Part shown: positions 9,021-17,410 of the stretch, one piece after another | Position numbering within the stretch: position 1 is the first letter of the stretch | How the letters are laid out: every line of letters begins with the position of its first letter | Assembly (NCBI RefSeq): GCF_009914315.1 | Contig: NZ_CP042596.1 | Span: forward strand, 1,178,001-1,242,000 | Direction: 5' to 3' | From: Granulicella sp. WH15 | GTDB taxonomy: Bacteria; Acidobacteriota; Terriglobia; Terriglobales; Acidobacteriaceae | DNA: 64,000 nucleotides | Made by a program: the position numbers and the translations under genes | Notes under the pieces: model-generated | Database searches by the model: none | Told to the model about the DNA's origin: nothing | Seen by the model: the letters and a program-made list of their open reading frames with translations, nothing else

Positions 9021-11030
9021 ATGGCCCTTTTGATCCTCCGTCTGCCTCGAGTTTGTCTTCTGATTGCCGCCTTCGTCTGCCTGTCCGCCTCCTCCGCCCG
9101 CAGTTGGGCGTCGGCGAACTGGCTGCCCTTCGGTCCCGATGGCGGCGACGCGCGCGCTTTCGCTGCTGACCCCCACGACCACCAGCATCTCTACCTGGGG
9201 ACGACCAACGGCTGGATGTATGAGTCGCATACCGGCGGCCAGAGCTGGCAGCGCCTGGCCCGCGTGGGCAAGCGCGACGACTTGGTGCTCGACAATATCC
9301 TGGTCGATGCGGCCAACCCCAGGCATCTTCTGGTCGGTGCCTGGGTGCTCGATCACCCCGATGGCGGCCTCTTCGTCAGCAACGACGGCGGCGTCACCTG
9401 GTCCGTGCAGTCCGAGATGCGGGGGCAGTCGATCCGCGCCCTGACCGCCTCGCTCTCCGACCCGAAGACCATCGTCGCCGGAACCCTGCGCGGCGTCTAT
9501 CGTTCCAAGGACAGTGGCCAGCACTGGACTCTAATAAGCCCCGAGGACAGCAAAGAGCTACACAACATCGAGTCCATCGCGATCGACCCCAAGGATCCGC
9601 AGACGATCTACGCTGGCACCTGGCATCTGCCCTGGAAAACCACCGACGGCGGAGCCAACTGGTCGAACATCAAGCAGGGCATCATCGAAGACTCCGACGT
9701 ATTCTCCATCATCGTCGACCCGGCAAAGCCGCGGACGGTTTACGCCAGCGCCTGCTCGGGAATCTATAAGAGCGAGAACGGCGGCGAGCAGTTCCTCAAG
9801 GTCCAGGGTATTCCCTCGTCCGCGCGGCGGACGCGTGTGTTGCTCCAGGACCCCAATCATCTGGACACCGTCTTCGCGGGTACCACGGAGGGCCTCTTCC
9901 GCTCCGGCGACGCGGGTAAGAGCTGGGCGCGCACGACCGTCTCCGACGTGATCGTCAATGACGTCTACATCGATCCGGCCAACTCGCAGAAGGTGCTGCT
10001 GGCCACGGATCGCGGCGGCGTCGTTGCCAGCTTTGACGGTGGGTACACCTTCCAGTCTTCGAATCAGGGCTTCTCGGCCCGCCAGATCTCGGCCTACACC
10101 CAGACGAGGAACCACTCGGTCTATATCGGCGTCGTCAACGACAAGGAGTGGGGCGGCGTCTTTCAGAGCGACAACGGCGGCCTGAACTGGATGCAGGTGA
10201 GCGTAGGGCTCGAGGGCAAGGATGTCTTCAGTCTGGGCACAGCGCCCGACGGGACGCTGCTGGCCGGAACCTCCCACGGCATCTTCCATCTGGCCGATGG
10301 CCTGTGGCAGCGGGCCGGCGATGTGCGTGCCGCAGCCCCGGTCGCGGTCAAGAAGGCAGGCTCCCGGAGCATCAAGGGGAGGGCCGTCCCGACCGCCAAG
10401 GCCACATTGAAGACTCCTGCAAAACACTTCGACGGAGCGGTTTTCGCCCTGGCCACCACGCCGAACACGGTGCTGGCCGCCACTGCGGAGGGGATTCTCT
10501 CCAGCCCGGACAGCGGCAACAGTTGGCACCCGGTCTCCGCCCTGTCGGCGGATGAGTGGCGCTTCCTCGCTTCGACTCGCAACGCGGTGGTGGCGGCGAC
10601 GCTGCACTCCGTGTCGCACTCCACCGACGGGGGCCAGACCTGGACCGGCATCACGCCTCCCCCCGCGCTCTCGCAGATCGGAGCCGTCTCGGTGGACGGT
10701 GCGGGCTCAATCTGGGTCGGCGGACGCGAAGGAATCTTCATCTCGGACAACGGTGGCCAAAGCTGGACGACACCGTCGAACCTCTTCCTGAGCGGTGTCA
10801 ACAGCCTCTTCTTCGATGAGCCTGCCAACCGGATGCTCATTACCGCCAACGGGACGTCCACCGTGGCCTTTACCGTCCAACTGCCGCAGCGGTCCGTCAA
10901 GTTCATCGAGACGGGCTGGAACCTGCGCTTCGTGCGGCCGGTCGATGACCACTTCATTGCGGCGACGCTCTTCGACGGCATCGTCGTACAGCCGAGGATG
11001 GTAGCCTCGCCGATCACCGCCTCGCGCTAA
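9021..11030 (+). CDS. secreted BNR/YCF48-type beta-propeller protein
   Basis: A 669-residue exported protein with an N-terminal signal segment (LLILRLPRVCLLIAAFVCL). The body is made of repeated Asp-box/BNR-like units such as SNDGGVTWS, SKDSGQHWT, TTDGGANWS, SDNGGLNWM, STDGGQTWT and SDNGGQSWT, spaced as in two stacked beta-propellers. A low-complexity basic linker (about residues 440-470) separates the halves. This architecture is shared with photosystem-II-stability-factor-like and sialidase-like propellers of soil bacteria. No catalytic residues can be assigned, so a binding or structural role is likely. A GTG at 9000 would add seven residues. The ATG directly precedes the signal peptide. 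Confidence 0.8.
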   Translation: MALLILRLPRVCLLIAAFVCLSASSARSWASANWLPFGPDGGDARAFAADPHDHQHLYLGTTNGWMYESHTGGQSWQRLARVGKRDDLVLDNILVDAANPRHLLVGAWVLDHPDGGLFVSNDGGVTWSVQSEMRGQSIRALTASLSDPKTIVAGTLRGVYRSKDSGQHWTLISPEDSKELHNIESIAIDPKDPQTIYAGTWHLPWKTTDGGANWSNIKQGIIEDSDVFSIIVDPAKPRTVYASACSGIYKSENGGEQFLKVQGIPSSARRTRVLLQDPNHLDTVFAGTTEGLFRSGDAGKSWARTTVSDVIVNDVYIDPANSQKVLLATDRGGVVASFDGGYTFQSSNQGFSARQISAYTQTRNHSVYIGVVNDKEWGGVFQSDNGGLNWMQVSVGLEGKDVFSLGTAPDGTLLAGTSHGIFHLADGLWQRAGDVRAAAPVAVKKAGSRSIKGRAVPTAKATLKTPAKHFDGAVFALATTPNTVLAATAEGILSSPDSGNSWHPVSALSADEWRFLASTRNAVVAATLHSVSHSTDGGQTWTGITPPPALSQIGAVSVDGAGSIWVGGREGIFISDNGGQSWTTPSNLFLSGVNSLFFDEPANRMLITANGTSTVAFTVQLPQRSVKFIETGWNLRFVRPVDDHFIAATLFDGIVVQPRMVASPITASR

Positions 11031-11096
11031 CAACGTGCAGGCAGGCGGCGAATGGGAATAGAATTCTAGCTGAGCCCAGCGCTCGGGAGCATAACC

Positions 11097-12230
11097 ATGA
11101 TGAAGCCCAGGCACTCCTTCCAGACCGACGACCCGCGCCTCTACCCTATTGCGGAGAAGGTGCAGAACGGCGAACGGTTGAGCTTTGAGGACGGCGTCCT
11201 GCTCTACCAGACCGGCGATGTCCTCGCCGTGGGCTGGCTGGCCAACCTGGTCCGCGAGCGCCTGCACGGCGACACCACCTACTTCAACGTCAACCGGCAC
11301 ATCAACCCCACCAACGTCTGCGTGGCCTCCTGCCGACTCTGCGCCTTTGGCCGCAAGAAGGGCGAGGCGGGCACGTACACTATGGCGCTCGAAGAGGCTT
11401 GGGAGACGGCAGCCTCGGGTTATACCGACGCGGTCACTGAGTTCCACATCGTCGGCGGCCTGCACCCCGATCTTCCTTTCGAGTACTTCATGGACCTGGT
11501 GCGCGGGCTCAAGGAGCGCTTCCCCAAGGTCCACATCAAGGCATTTACGATGGTCGAGATCGCCTTCCTGGCCAAGCGCGGCAAGCGGACGATTCCCCAG
11601 GTGCTCTCCGAGATGAAGGCCGCCGGGGTCGATTCGATGCCGGGTGGCGGCGCGGAGATCTTTGCGGATCGTATCCGGCACATCATCTGCGACCACAAGA
11701 TCGACGGCAGCGAGTGGCTGGAGACGGCTAAGCTGGCTCACCAGATGGGCTTCCGCTCCAACGCGACCATGCTCTACGGCCACGTGGAGAACGACGAGGA
11801 CCGCATCGACCACATGGTCAAGCTGCGCGCGGTGCAGGACGAGACCGGTGGCTTCCAGACCTTCATCCCGCTCTCTTTTCACCCGGACCACACGGCTCTG
11901 GCGCACATCCCCAAGTCTTCGGGGATGCTCGATATCAGGCAGATTGCGGTCGGGCGGCTGATGCTCGATAACTTCAGCCACATCAAGAGCTACTGGCAGA
12001 TGGTGACGCCGCAGATGGCGCAGATATCGCTGCGCTTCGGTGCCGACGACATTGACGGCACGGTCATCGAGGAGAAGATCTACCACGACGCCGGAGCCAC
12101 TACTCCGCAGGGGATGCGCCGCGCCGGCCTGGAGCGCCTCATCTCCGAGGCGGGCCGGGTGCCGTTCGAGCGCGACACGATGTACCGGGCCGTCACGCGC
12201 AGCGAAGATACGTTCACGGTTTCAGCGTAG
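11097..12230 (+). CDS. mqnE: aminofutalosine synthase (radical SAM)
   Basis: A 377-residue radical SAM enzyme of the futalosine menaquinone pathway. It joins the MqnA product (enolpyruvyl-benzoate) to S-adenosylmethionine to give aminodeoxyfutalosine. The [4Fe-4S] motif CVASCRLC has Cys75, Cys79 and Cys82 in the CxxxCxxC pattern, preceded by NVNRHINPTNVC. Further markers are EFHIVGGLHPDL, PGGGAEIFADRIR and the C-terminal MVTPQMAQISLRFGADDIDG. It is distinguished from MqnC (also in this window, at 40.8-41.9 kb) and CofH by these segments. The other pathway genes (mqnA, mqnB, mqnD) are not here. No obvious operon partner exists apart from the following acetyltransferase. Confidence 0.95.
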   Translation: MMKPRHSFQTDDPRLYPIAEKVQNGERLSFEDGVLLYQTGDVLAVGWLANLVRERLHGDTTYFNVNRHINPTNVCVASCRLCAFGRKKGEAGTYTMALEEAWETAASGYTDAVTEFHIVGGLHPDLPFEYFMDLVRGLKERFPKVHIKAFTMVEIAFLAKRGKRTIPQVLSEMKAAGVDSMPGGGAEIFADRIRHIICDHKIDGSEWLETAKLAHQMGFRSNATMLYGHVENDEDRIDHMVKLRAVQDETGGFQTFIPLSFHPDHTALAHIPKSSGMLDIRQIAVGRLMLDNFSHIKSYWQMVTPQMAQISLRFGADDIDGTVIEEKIYHDAGATTPQGMRRAGLERLISEAGRVPFERDTMYRAVTRSEDTFTVSA

Positions 12231-12263
12231 CGCGCCGTACAGGCGCACCCCATAAGCAGGTGC

Positions 12264-12806
12264 ATGAGATACGACCGGTTATCGCTTGACAGGATGTTCG
12301 GGGCGGCGATGCGGTTCCTGGACCCCCAGGCGGCCGAGACCCGCGACGGCATCACGCTACGCCCCTACCGCGAGTCCGACGTCGAGGCGATGTACGCGCT
12401 CGATCAGGTCTGCTTCTCGGAGAACTTCCGATTCGACCGCCGCTCCATGCGGCGATTCGCCGATGCGCCCAATGCGATGTCTGTGGTGGCGTATGCGCAA
12501 GACGGAAGTCTGGCCGGGTTCTCGATTGCGCACCTGGAGCATCGAGAGGACGATATCTACGGCTACGTGGTCACGCTGGATGTGGCTCCGGAGGCGCGTG
12601 GCAAGGGGCTGGCCGGGAAGCTGCTGGGGGCGCTCGAAGAGCGTGCCCGAGGGGCAGGCGCGGGGCGTATGGAGCTGCACGTCGCGGTCGAAAATCCGGG
12701 TGCAATCCGGTTCTACGAGCGGTCGGGCTACGTGCTTGCGGGGCGGCTGAACGGGTTCTACGGGCCGGGGCTGGACGGGCTGGGATACTGGAAACGCCTG
12801 GGCTAG
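12264..12806 (+). CDS. GNAT family N-acetyltransferase (RimI-like)
   Basis: A 180-residue GNAT enzyme transferring acetyl from acetyl-CoA to an amine, possibly a protein N-terminus. Core features are ITLRPYRESDVEAMYALDQVCF at the start of the domain, the acetyl-CoA loop VTLDVAPEARGKGLAGKLL, and the C-terminal NPGAIRFYERSGYVLAGRLN. The order and the DxxCF element resemble RimI, but the substrate cannot be read from sequence. It starts 33 bp after mqnE on the same strand, so co-transcription is likely. The N-terminal 25 residues are variable, and an internal ATG at 12309 is a possible alternative start. Confidence 0.85.
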   Translation: MRYDRLSLDRMFGAAMRFLDPQAAETRDGITLRPYRESDVEAMYALDQVCFSENFRFDRRSMRRFADAPNAMSVVAYAQDGSLAGFSIAHLEHREDDIYGYVVTLDVAPEARGKGLAGKLLGALEERARGAGAGRMELHVAVENPGAIRFYERSGYVLAGRLNGFYGPGLDGLGYWKRLG

Positions 12807-12848
12807 AAAGTTTCCTTCAGACGTACTCGTAAGAAGCAACCGCAAAGA

Positions 12849-12886
12849 CTTGTCCTGCCGGACGGGCCTCCTGCACGGAGGGCTGA
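12849..12886 (-). repeat. fragment of dispersed repeat family B
   Basis: Contains the TCCTGCCGGACGGGCCTCC palindromic end also seen near 22.5 kb, with inverted counterparts near 19.3 and 29.1 kb. Only the end of the element is present here, just upstream of the NiCoT-like gene. Confidence 0.6.
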
Positions 12887-12906
12887 AGTGCTAGGCTGGA
12901 CTGGAT

Positions 12907-13665
12907 ATGTCGGCTACGCTTCAACTTGCTTTGGTCTCGTGCGCGCTGCTCGGGTTGCGTCATGGCTTCGACTACGATCACCTGGCGGCGATCTCGGACA
13001 TCACGAGTGTGCAGCGGGGTTGGCGCGAGGGGATGCGGCTGGGGCTGCTCTACGCTCTGGGCCACGCGCTGACGGTCGCGGTGCTGGGCGCGGCGGTGAT
13101 CTTTCTGCATCTGTCGCTGCCTGCTCATCTCGACGCCATCGGCGAGCGGCTGGTGGGCGCGACCCTGATCGTGCTGGCTGTGTACGTCTTCGTGGCATAC
13201 CTGCGGCGGCCTGCGGGCGAGCACGCTCATGCGCACATTCCGCGCAGCCGGATTGCGTTGCTGGTCTCGGGCGCGCGCTATGCCCACTGGCGGGTGCGGA
13301 GACTCGTGGAGCCGGAGCGGGAGCGGCCCGATCCGTTCAGCTTCAAGTATGACCGCAGTTCGGTCTTTGTGGTGGGGATCATCCACGGGCTGGGTGCGGA
13401 GACGCCCTCGCAGCTACTGCTGTTTCTGCTGGCGGCGAACCTCGGCGGGACCAGCCGCGGCTTCTTTGGGCTGATGAGCTTTATTGGTGGGTTGCTGTTG
13501 ATGAACACTCTGATGACGGCCAGCGCCGCGGGTATCGTGGCGGAGAGCCGCCAGCGGGCCTGGGTGCAGACGACGGTGACGTCGTTGACGGCGGTGTACA
13601 GCCTGGTGATCGGCGTGGTCTTCCTGCTGGGAACAAGCGACAAGCTGCCGCCATTGATGCGGTAA
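12907..13665 (+). CDS. NiCoT/UreH-like nickel-cobalt permease
   Basis: A 252-residue polytopic membrane protein with about six hydrophobic segments. The second-helix signature LRHGFDYDHLAAISD matches the NiCoT metal-binding pattern (RHxFDxDH), and LYALGHALTVAVLG corresponds to the LGH signature of the next helix. A His-containing loop (EHAHAHIPRSR) follows at about residues 104-114. These features support transport of Ni2+ or Co2+ across the inner membrane. The later signatures are weaker, so export or a related cation is possible. Its position 1.5 kb before the nickel-cofactor genes larE-larC-larB fits nickel supply (inference). Its 3' end is followed directly by a family B repeat. Confidence 0.75.
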   Translation: MSATLQLALVSCALLGLRHGFDYDHLAAISDITSVQRGWREGMRLGLLYALGHALTVAVLGAAVIFLHLSLPAHLDAIGERLVGATLIVLAVYVFVAYLRRPAGEHAHAHIPRSRIALLVSGARYAHWRVRRLVEPERERPDPFSFKYDRSSVFVVGIIHGLGAETPSQLLLFLLAANLGGTSRGFFGLMSFIGGLLLMNTLMTASAAGIVAESRQRAWVQTTVTSLTAVYSLVIGVVFLLGTSDKLPPLMR

Positions 13666-13673
13666 GCACTTCG

Positions 13674-13760
13674 ATCTTTGTTTCCGACCAGCGGGAGGAC
13701 CACGCGAAGCCTTTTATAAAGGCGTGTGAACGCCCGCACCGCGCGCAGCGGGCCTTTGGC
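13674..13760 (+). repeat. dispersed repeat family B, overlapping the end of the ECF sigma gene
   Basis: Core TTTCCGACCAGCGGGAGGAC, CACGCGAAGC and GGCGTGTGAACGCCCGC, shared with copies near 19.2, 22.5 (inverted) and 29.0 kb. The last 47 bp overlap the 3' end of the convergent sigma-factor gene and encode its C-terminal residues and stop. Confidence 0.8.
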
Positions 13761-14286
13761 AAGTGCAGTCAATGCAGCCATGAGTAGCGCAGGTCCCGCA
13801 ACAGCGGATTAACTGTTTGCGCAGAGCCGCGCGAGCACGATGAGCGCGGACAGCGGCATTGCTGACCGTGATCTGGTGCGCGGCGGCGTATGCGGCCAGG
13901 GTGGAATCCCCAAGATCGATCTCGCGCAGCAGCGCGGCATAGGCGGGCGTCATCGTCTCCAGCGCGCTGGAGATGCACTCGCAGGACGTGGCCTCGAGCG
14001 CGGGGTTGGGTGCGGTCTCTGACTCCAGCTCCTTCACCCAGCGGCCCAGCGCGGCATCCTCGGTGGTGCGGCGGCGGTAGTGGTCGATGATGGCGTTGCG
14101 CAGGACGCGGTAGAACCAGGCGACGGCGGAGTCGTCGTCACGGGGCTGGGAGGCGGTGTCAAGCGTGCGGAGATAGGCAGACTGAAGGATATCTTCGGCG
14201 GTGGCGCGGTCGGGCACGCGTCGCTCCACGAAGCCGAGAAACTGGCGACGGAGGTCGAGCAGCGAGTTGAGAACAGCTTCGGACAT
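13714..14286 (-). CDS. CorE-like ECF sigma factor with Cys-rich metal-sensing tail
   Basis: A 190-residue sigma-70 family ECF factor. Region 2 spans about residues 10-75 (AEDILQSAYLRTLD, AWFYRVLRNAIIDHYRR). Region 4 spans about 105-160 (LAAYAAAHQITVSNAAVRAH as the recognition helix). Two features mark the CorE type: a CxC pair in the linker (Cys102, Cys104) and a C-terminal Cys-rich tail with Cys162, 163, 166, 171, 174 and 176 (RCCGTCATHGCIDCTC). In Myxococcus xanthus, CorE-type factors (ECF44) are switched on or off by bound copper, zinc or cadmium, without an anti-sigma. None is encoded here either. The ATG at 14286 is favoured. It lies 39 bp after a Cys-rich peptide gene on the same strand. 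The last residues (RPAARGAGVHTPL) come from a repeat. Confidence 0.88.
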   Translation of the reverse strand: MSEAVLNSLLDLRRQFLGFVERRVPDRATAEDILQSAYLRTLDTASQPRDDDSAVAWFYRVLRNAIIDHYRRRTTEDAALGRWVKELESETAPNPALEATSCECISSALETMTPAYAALLREIDLGDSTLAAYAAAHQITVSNAAVRAHRARAALRKQLIRCCGTCATHGCIDCTCQRPAARGAGVHTPL

Positions 14287-14325
14287 AGGGTAGACGCGGC
14301 AGGTCGTCACCTGCCGCTTTGTTGA

Positions 14326-14412
14326 TTAGACGTTGGAGATGCAGTCGGAGCAAGGGGACGACGGCTCGCACGGGCAGGTAGGGCCGCAGGGGCAGGGCTT
14401 TTTGGTTTGCAT
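14326..14412 (-). CDS. 28-residue Cys-rich, metallothionein-like peptide
   Basis: A complete small gene not found by length-filtered ORF calling. The ATG at 14412 has a perfect ribosome site (AAGGAG, 7 nt spacing) and the peptide contains KPCPCGPTCPCEP followed by SSPCSDC. There are six cysteines (7, 9, 13, 15, 21, 24) in two CxC and one CxxC pairs and no aromatic residues, as in metallothioneins. It is encoded directly upstream of, and in line with, the CorE-like sigma factor, whose own Cys-rich tail has a similar CGTC...CIDC layout. I infer a metal-buffering or metal-relay peptide in the same operon. No named family was recognised. A structured or antisense RNA is less likely given the ribosome site and composition. 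Confidence 0.75.
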   Translation of the reverse strand: MQTKKPCPCGPTCPCEPSSPCSDCISNV

Positions 14413-14620
14413 GATGTTTCTCCTTGAGCTTAGCTGGTGCGCTCATAGTGGCTGACGCAGGCAGGGGAAAAGCATTACACCTGCTCTTCCGCAGGGCAGG
14501 CATCATGCGTGCGGAGTATCGTAATCCTGTGTTTGCCTGCCGATATCTTGGCGGGGTGAAATTGCATCCTATCCCGAAGCGCAGGGCTGTCCATTGGCTC
14601 ACTCAAAAAGGAGAAGCACT

Positions 14621-15064
14621 ATGTTCCTGATAAACCGTCGTTTCCGTGAAGCCGTCATCGTCTCCACACTCGCGTTCGCATCGGTAGCCGCCCAGGCCGC
14701 AACGATTACCTTCAGGGCGAAGCTGGACGCTGCCTCCGAAGTCCCCGCCAAGACCAGCGACGGGAAGGGTACGGTCAAGGCAACGCTCAACACCGACACC
14801 GAAGAGTTTACGTATCACATTGAGTTCAGCGGCCTTACAGGCCCGGCCACGGCCGCGCACTTCCACGGCCCGGCCGCGCCCGGAGCCAACGCCGGACCGC
14901 AGCTTCCCATCAAGGCTGCCTCGATTGCCAGCCCGCTCGACGGCACGGCCACACTAACCCCGGAGCAGGCGAAGGATCTTCTGGAAGGCAAGTGGTACTT
15001 CAACGTGCATACCTCCGCCAATCCCGGCGGCGAGATTCGCGGCCAGCTTGTGAAGGGAAAATAA
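14621..15064 (+). CDS. secreted CHRD domain protein
   Basis: A 147-residue exported protein: a signal peptide of about 26 residues (ending AAQA) followed by a single CHRD domain, as shown by LDAASEVPAKTSDGKGTVK, GPATAAHFHGPAAPGANAG and WYFNVHTSANPGGEIRGQL. CHRD domains occur in chordin and in many bacterial extracellular proteins. Their bacterial function is not established, but the conserved HFHGPA and NVHT histidines could bind metal. The ATG at 14621 has a strong GGAG ribosome site. The start at 14594 would lie upstream of that site. It is divergent from the Cys-rich peptide/sigma operon with a 208-bp shared regulatory gap, which makes it a candidate target of that sigma factor (inference). 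Confidence 0.88.
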   Translation: MFLINRRFREAVIVSTLAFASVAAQAATITFRAKLDAASEVPAKTSDGKGTVKATLNTDTEEFTYHIEFSGLTGPATAAHFHGPAAPGANAGPQLPIKAASIASPLDGTATLTPEQAKDLLEGKWYFNVHTSANPGGEIRGQLVKGK

Positions 15065-15135
15065 CTGAGCCGATGGGCAGCAACTGCTAAGGGCTCCATT
15101 GCGAGTTGCTGCTCAATCGGAACTAGAATGAGGGA

Positions 15136-15969
15136 ATGAGCTTGTCAGACAAGGCGGCGGCGCTCGAGGCCCGGCTCGGTGGGCTGGGGTCGTTGCTGGT
15201 TGCTTACTCGGGTGGCACAGATTCGGCTTTCCTGGCCTACGCAGCGCACCGCGCGCTTGGCGACCGGATGCTGGCGGTGATCGCGGACTCGGCCTCGCTG
15301 CCGCGCAAGGAGCTGGCGGCGGCGCTGGAGTTCACGGCCACGCACGGCATCCCCACGCACATCTTGCACACCGGAGAGCTGGAGCGGGCCGAGTACGTGA
15401 AGAACGATGCGCGCCGCTGCTTCCACTGTAAGGACGAGCTGTTCACCCAGATGGAGACGGCTCGTGCGGAGCTGGGGTTCGCGCATCTGGCGTATGGGAT
15501 GAACCTCGACGATGGCGGCGAGTTCCGCCCCGGCCAGCAGGCGGCGAAGCTGCATGGGGCGCTGGCTCCTCTGGCCGAGGCGCAGTTGACGAAGGCGGAG
15601 ATTCGCACGCTGGCTCGCGAGGCCGGGTTGACGCTGGCCGATAAGCCTGCGAGCGCTTGTTTGTCGTCGAGGATCGAGTATGGGAGGCCCGTCACGATGG
15701 AGAATTTGGGTCAGGTGGAGCAGGCCGAGGATGCTTTGCACCGCATGGGCTTTCGGCAGGTGCGGGTACGGCACCACGGCGAGCTGGCTCGCGTGGAGAT
15801 TGCCCGCGAGGACCTGGGGCGGGCGTTGAATCTGGAGACGCTGGGGCAGATGACGGCAGCTCTGAAGGCGGTTGGTTTCAAGTACGTGACGCTCGACACC
15901 GAGGGGTATCGCTCGGGTTCGATGAACGATGTGCTGCCGGTCTCGGCGATTGCGGCGGCACGGAGTTGA
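15136..15969 (+). CDS. larE: ATP-dependent sacrificial sulfur transferase LarE
   Basis: A 277-residue PP-loop enzyme that installs the two sulfur atoms of the nickel-pincer nucleotide cofactor on carboxylated nicotinate mononucleotide. In the one-cysteine class the sulfur comes from its own Cys, leaving dehydroalanine. Visible are the ATP-binding SGGTDS (25-30), RRCFHCKDE, and the sacrificial Cys175 in KPASACLSSRIEYG, equivalent to Cys176 of the Lactobacillus plantarum enzyme. The HCK cysteines are away from the active centre in the family. It starts a same-strand series larE-larC-larB-aldo/keto reductase, with 72 bp to larC. Confidence 0.95.
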   Translation: MSLSDKAAALEARLGGLGSLLVAYSGGTDSAFLAYAAHRALGDRMLAVIADSASLPRKELAAALEFTATHGIPTHILHTGELERAEYVKNDARRCFHCKDELFTQMETARAELGFAHLAYGMNLDDGGEFRPGQQAAKLHGALAPLAEAQLTKAEIRTLAREAGLTLADKPASACLSSRIEYGRPVTMENLGQVEQAEDALHRMGFRQVRVRHHGELARVEIAREDLGRALNLETLGQMTAALKAVGFKYVTLDTEGYRSGSMNDVLPVSAIAAARS

Positions 15970-16041
15970 GTGTGTGGCCCGGCCATCCGAATATTTGTAA
16001 CTGAAATAATTACTTGTATTTTGTAACTGAAAGAGTGACTT

Positions 16042-17406
16042 ATGCGGATTGCGTATCTGGACTGTTTTGCGGGAATCTCCGGCGATATGTTTCTGGGGGC
16101 GTTGCTGGAGGCGGGGGTGCCGGAGCAGGTGATGCACGACGCCGTGGCCGCGTTGAATCTGGGGGCGAGCCTGAAGATCGAGCGCGTGGACCGGAGCGGA
16201 ATCTCATGCACGAAGGTGCATGTGCTGGAGGGCGACGAGCTGGCCGAGGCCAAGGCGCATACGCACTCTCATTCGCACAGCCACTCTCACACGCATGACG
16301 GCGGTTCATTCGAGCACCAGAGCGAAGGAGCAACCCATACGCATCAGCCGCAGACGCAGCATCTGCACAAGGGCGGCCACTCGCATGACCATGACCACAA
16401 TCATCCTCACGAGCACACACACGAGCACGTGCATGGGCGCTCGTTGACGGTGATCCGTGAGTTGATTCAATCGACGTCACTCGCAGGTCCGGTGAAGGCG
16501 ACGGCGATTAAGGCGTTCGAACTGCTGGGGGCATCTGAGGCAAAGATCCACAACGTGCCGGTGGAGCAGATTCACTTTCACGAGGTGGGCGCGGTGGATG
16601 CCATCGTGGATATTGTTGCGGCCAGCGCAGGAATTCATCATCTGAAGATCGGCGCGTGGCACTCGTCGCCGCTGAACGTGGGCGGCGGGATGGTGGTGTG
16701 CGCGCATGGGACGTTTCCGGTTCCGGCCCCGGCTACGGCGGACCTGCTGAAGGGATACCCGACGTATTCGGCGCATGTGCAGAAGGAGCTGGTGACGCCT
16801 ACCGGTGCGGCTTTGATTCGTGCGCTTGAACCCACGTTTGGAGCGCAGCCTGCGATGCGGGTGGATGCTATCGGTTATGGCGCGGGCACGCGCAACCCGA
16901 AGGATTTTCCGAATGTGCTGCGGCTCAGTGTGGGTACGACTGAAGGACATCACAAGCATGGGCACGATGCCTCGGAGACAGTGACGGTGCTGGAGACGGC
17001 GCTCGATGACCTCTCGCCGCAGGTGCTGGCCTATGTGGCTGAGACCGCTCTGGCCAAGGGTGCGCTGGACGTGATGCTGACGCCGGTGGTAATGAAGAAG
17101 GGCCGTCCGGGAACGCTGCTGACGGTGCTCTGCAACCCCGGCGACCGGGCGGCGCTGGAGCGGCTGATCCTGTCCGAGACCAGCACGCTGGGGGTCCGGG
17201 TGCGGCAGGACCGTCGCGTCTGTTTGGAGCGGAGTTTTGCGAAGGTCGAGACTCCCTATGGCGAGATCCGCATGAAGATCGGCTCGCTTGCGGGCGAGGA
17301 GCTGAACTCGGCTCCCGAGTTTGAGGACTGCAAGGCCGCCGCCGCCGCGCACGGTGTGGCGCTCAAGATGGTGCAGCAGGCGGCCATCGCGGCGTACAGG
17401 CGGTGA
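16042..17406 (+). CDS. larC: nickel-pincer cofactor nickel insertase LarC
   Basis: A 454-residue CTP-dependent cyclometallase that inserts Ni into the pincer nucleotide. The start MRIAYLDCFAGISGDMFLGA and the EQIHFHEVGAVDAIVDIV segment are diagnostic. Residues 73-132 form a His-rich loop (runs such as HTHSHSHSHSHTH and HSHDHDHNHPHEHTHEH, over twenty His), a likely nickel store. In L. plantarum the protein is made by a programmed frameshift between larC1 and larC2. Here it is a single uninterrupted frame. The stop lies 4 bp before the larB GTG, indicating coupled translation. Confidence 0.95.
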   Translation: MRIAYLDCFAGISGDMFLGALLEAGVPEQVMHDAVAALNLGASLKIERVDRSGISCTKVHVLEGDELAEAKAHTHSHSHSHSHTHDGGSFEHQSEGATHTHQPQTQHLHKGGHSHDHDHNHPHEHTHEHVHGRSLTVIRELIQSTSLAGPVKATAIKAFELLGASEAKIHNVPVEQIHFHEVGAVDAIVDIVAASAGIHHLKIGAWHSSPLNVGGGMVVCAHGTFPVPAPATADLLKGYPTYSAHVQKELVTPTGAALIRALEPTFGAQPAMRVDAIGYGAGTRNPKDFPNVLRLSVGTTEGHHKHGHDASETVTVLETALDDLSPQVLAYVAETALAKGALDVMLTPVVMKKGRPGTLLTVLCNPGDRAALERLILSETSTLGVRVRQDRRVCLERSFAKVETPYGEIRMKIGSLAGEELNSAPEFEDCKAAAAAHGVALKMVQQAAIAAYRR

Positions 17407-17410
17407 CGGC

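Noticed and set aside
16258..16437. Short tandem DNA repeat (CAC/CAT rich)
   Set aside because: It is the in-frame His-rich loop of LarC, with mixed His codons, not a DNA repeat expansion.
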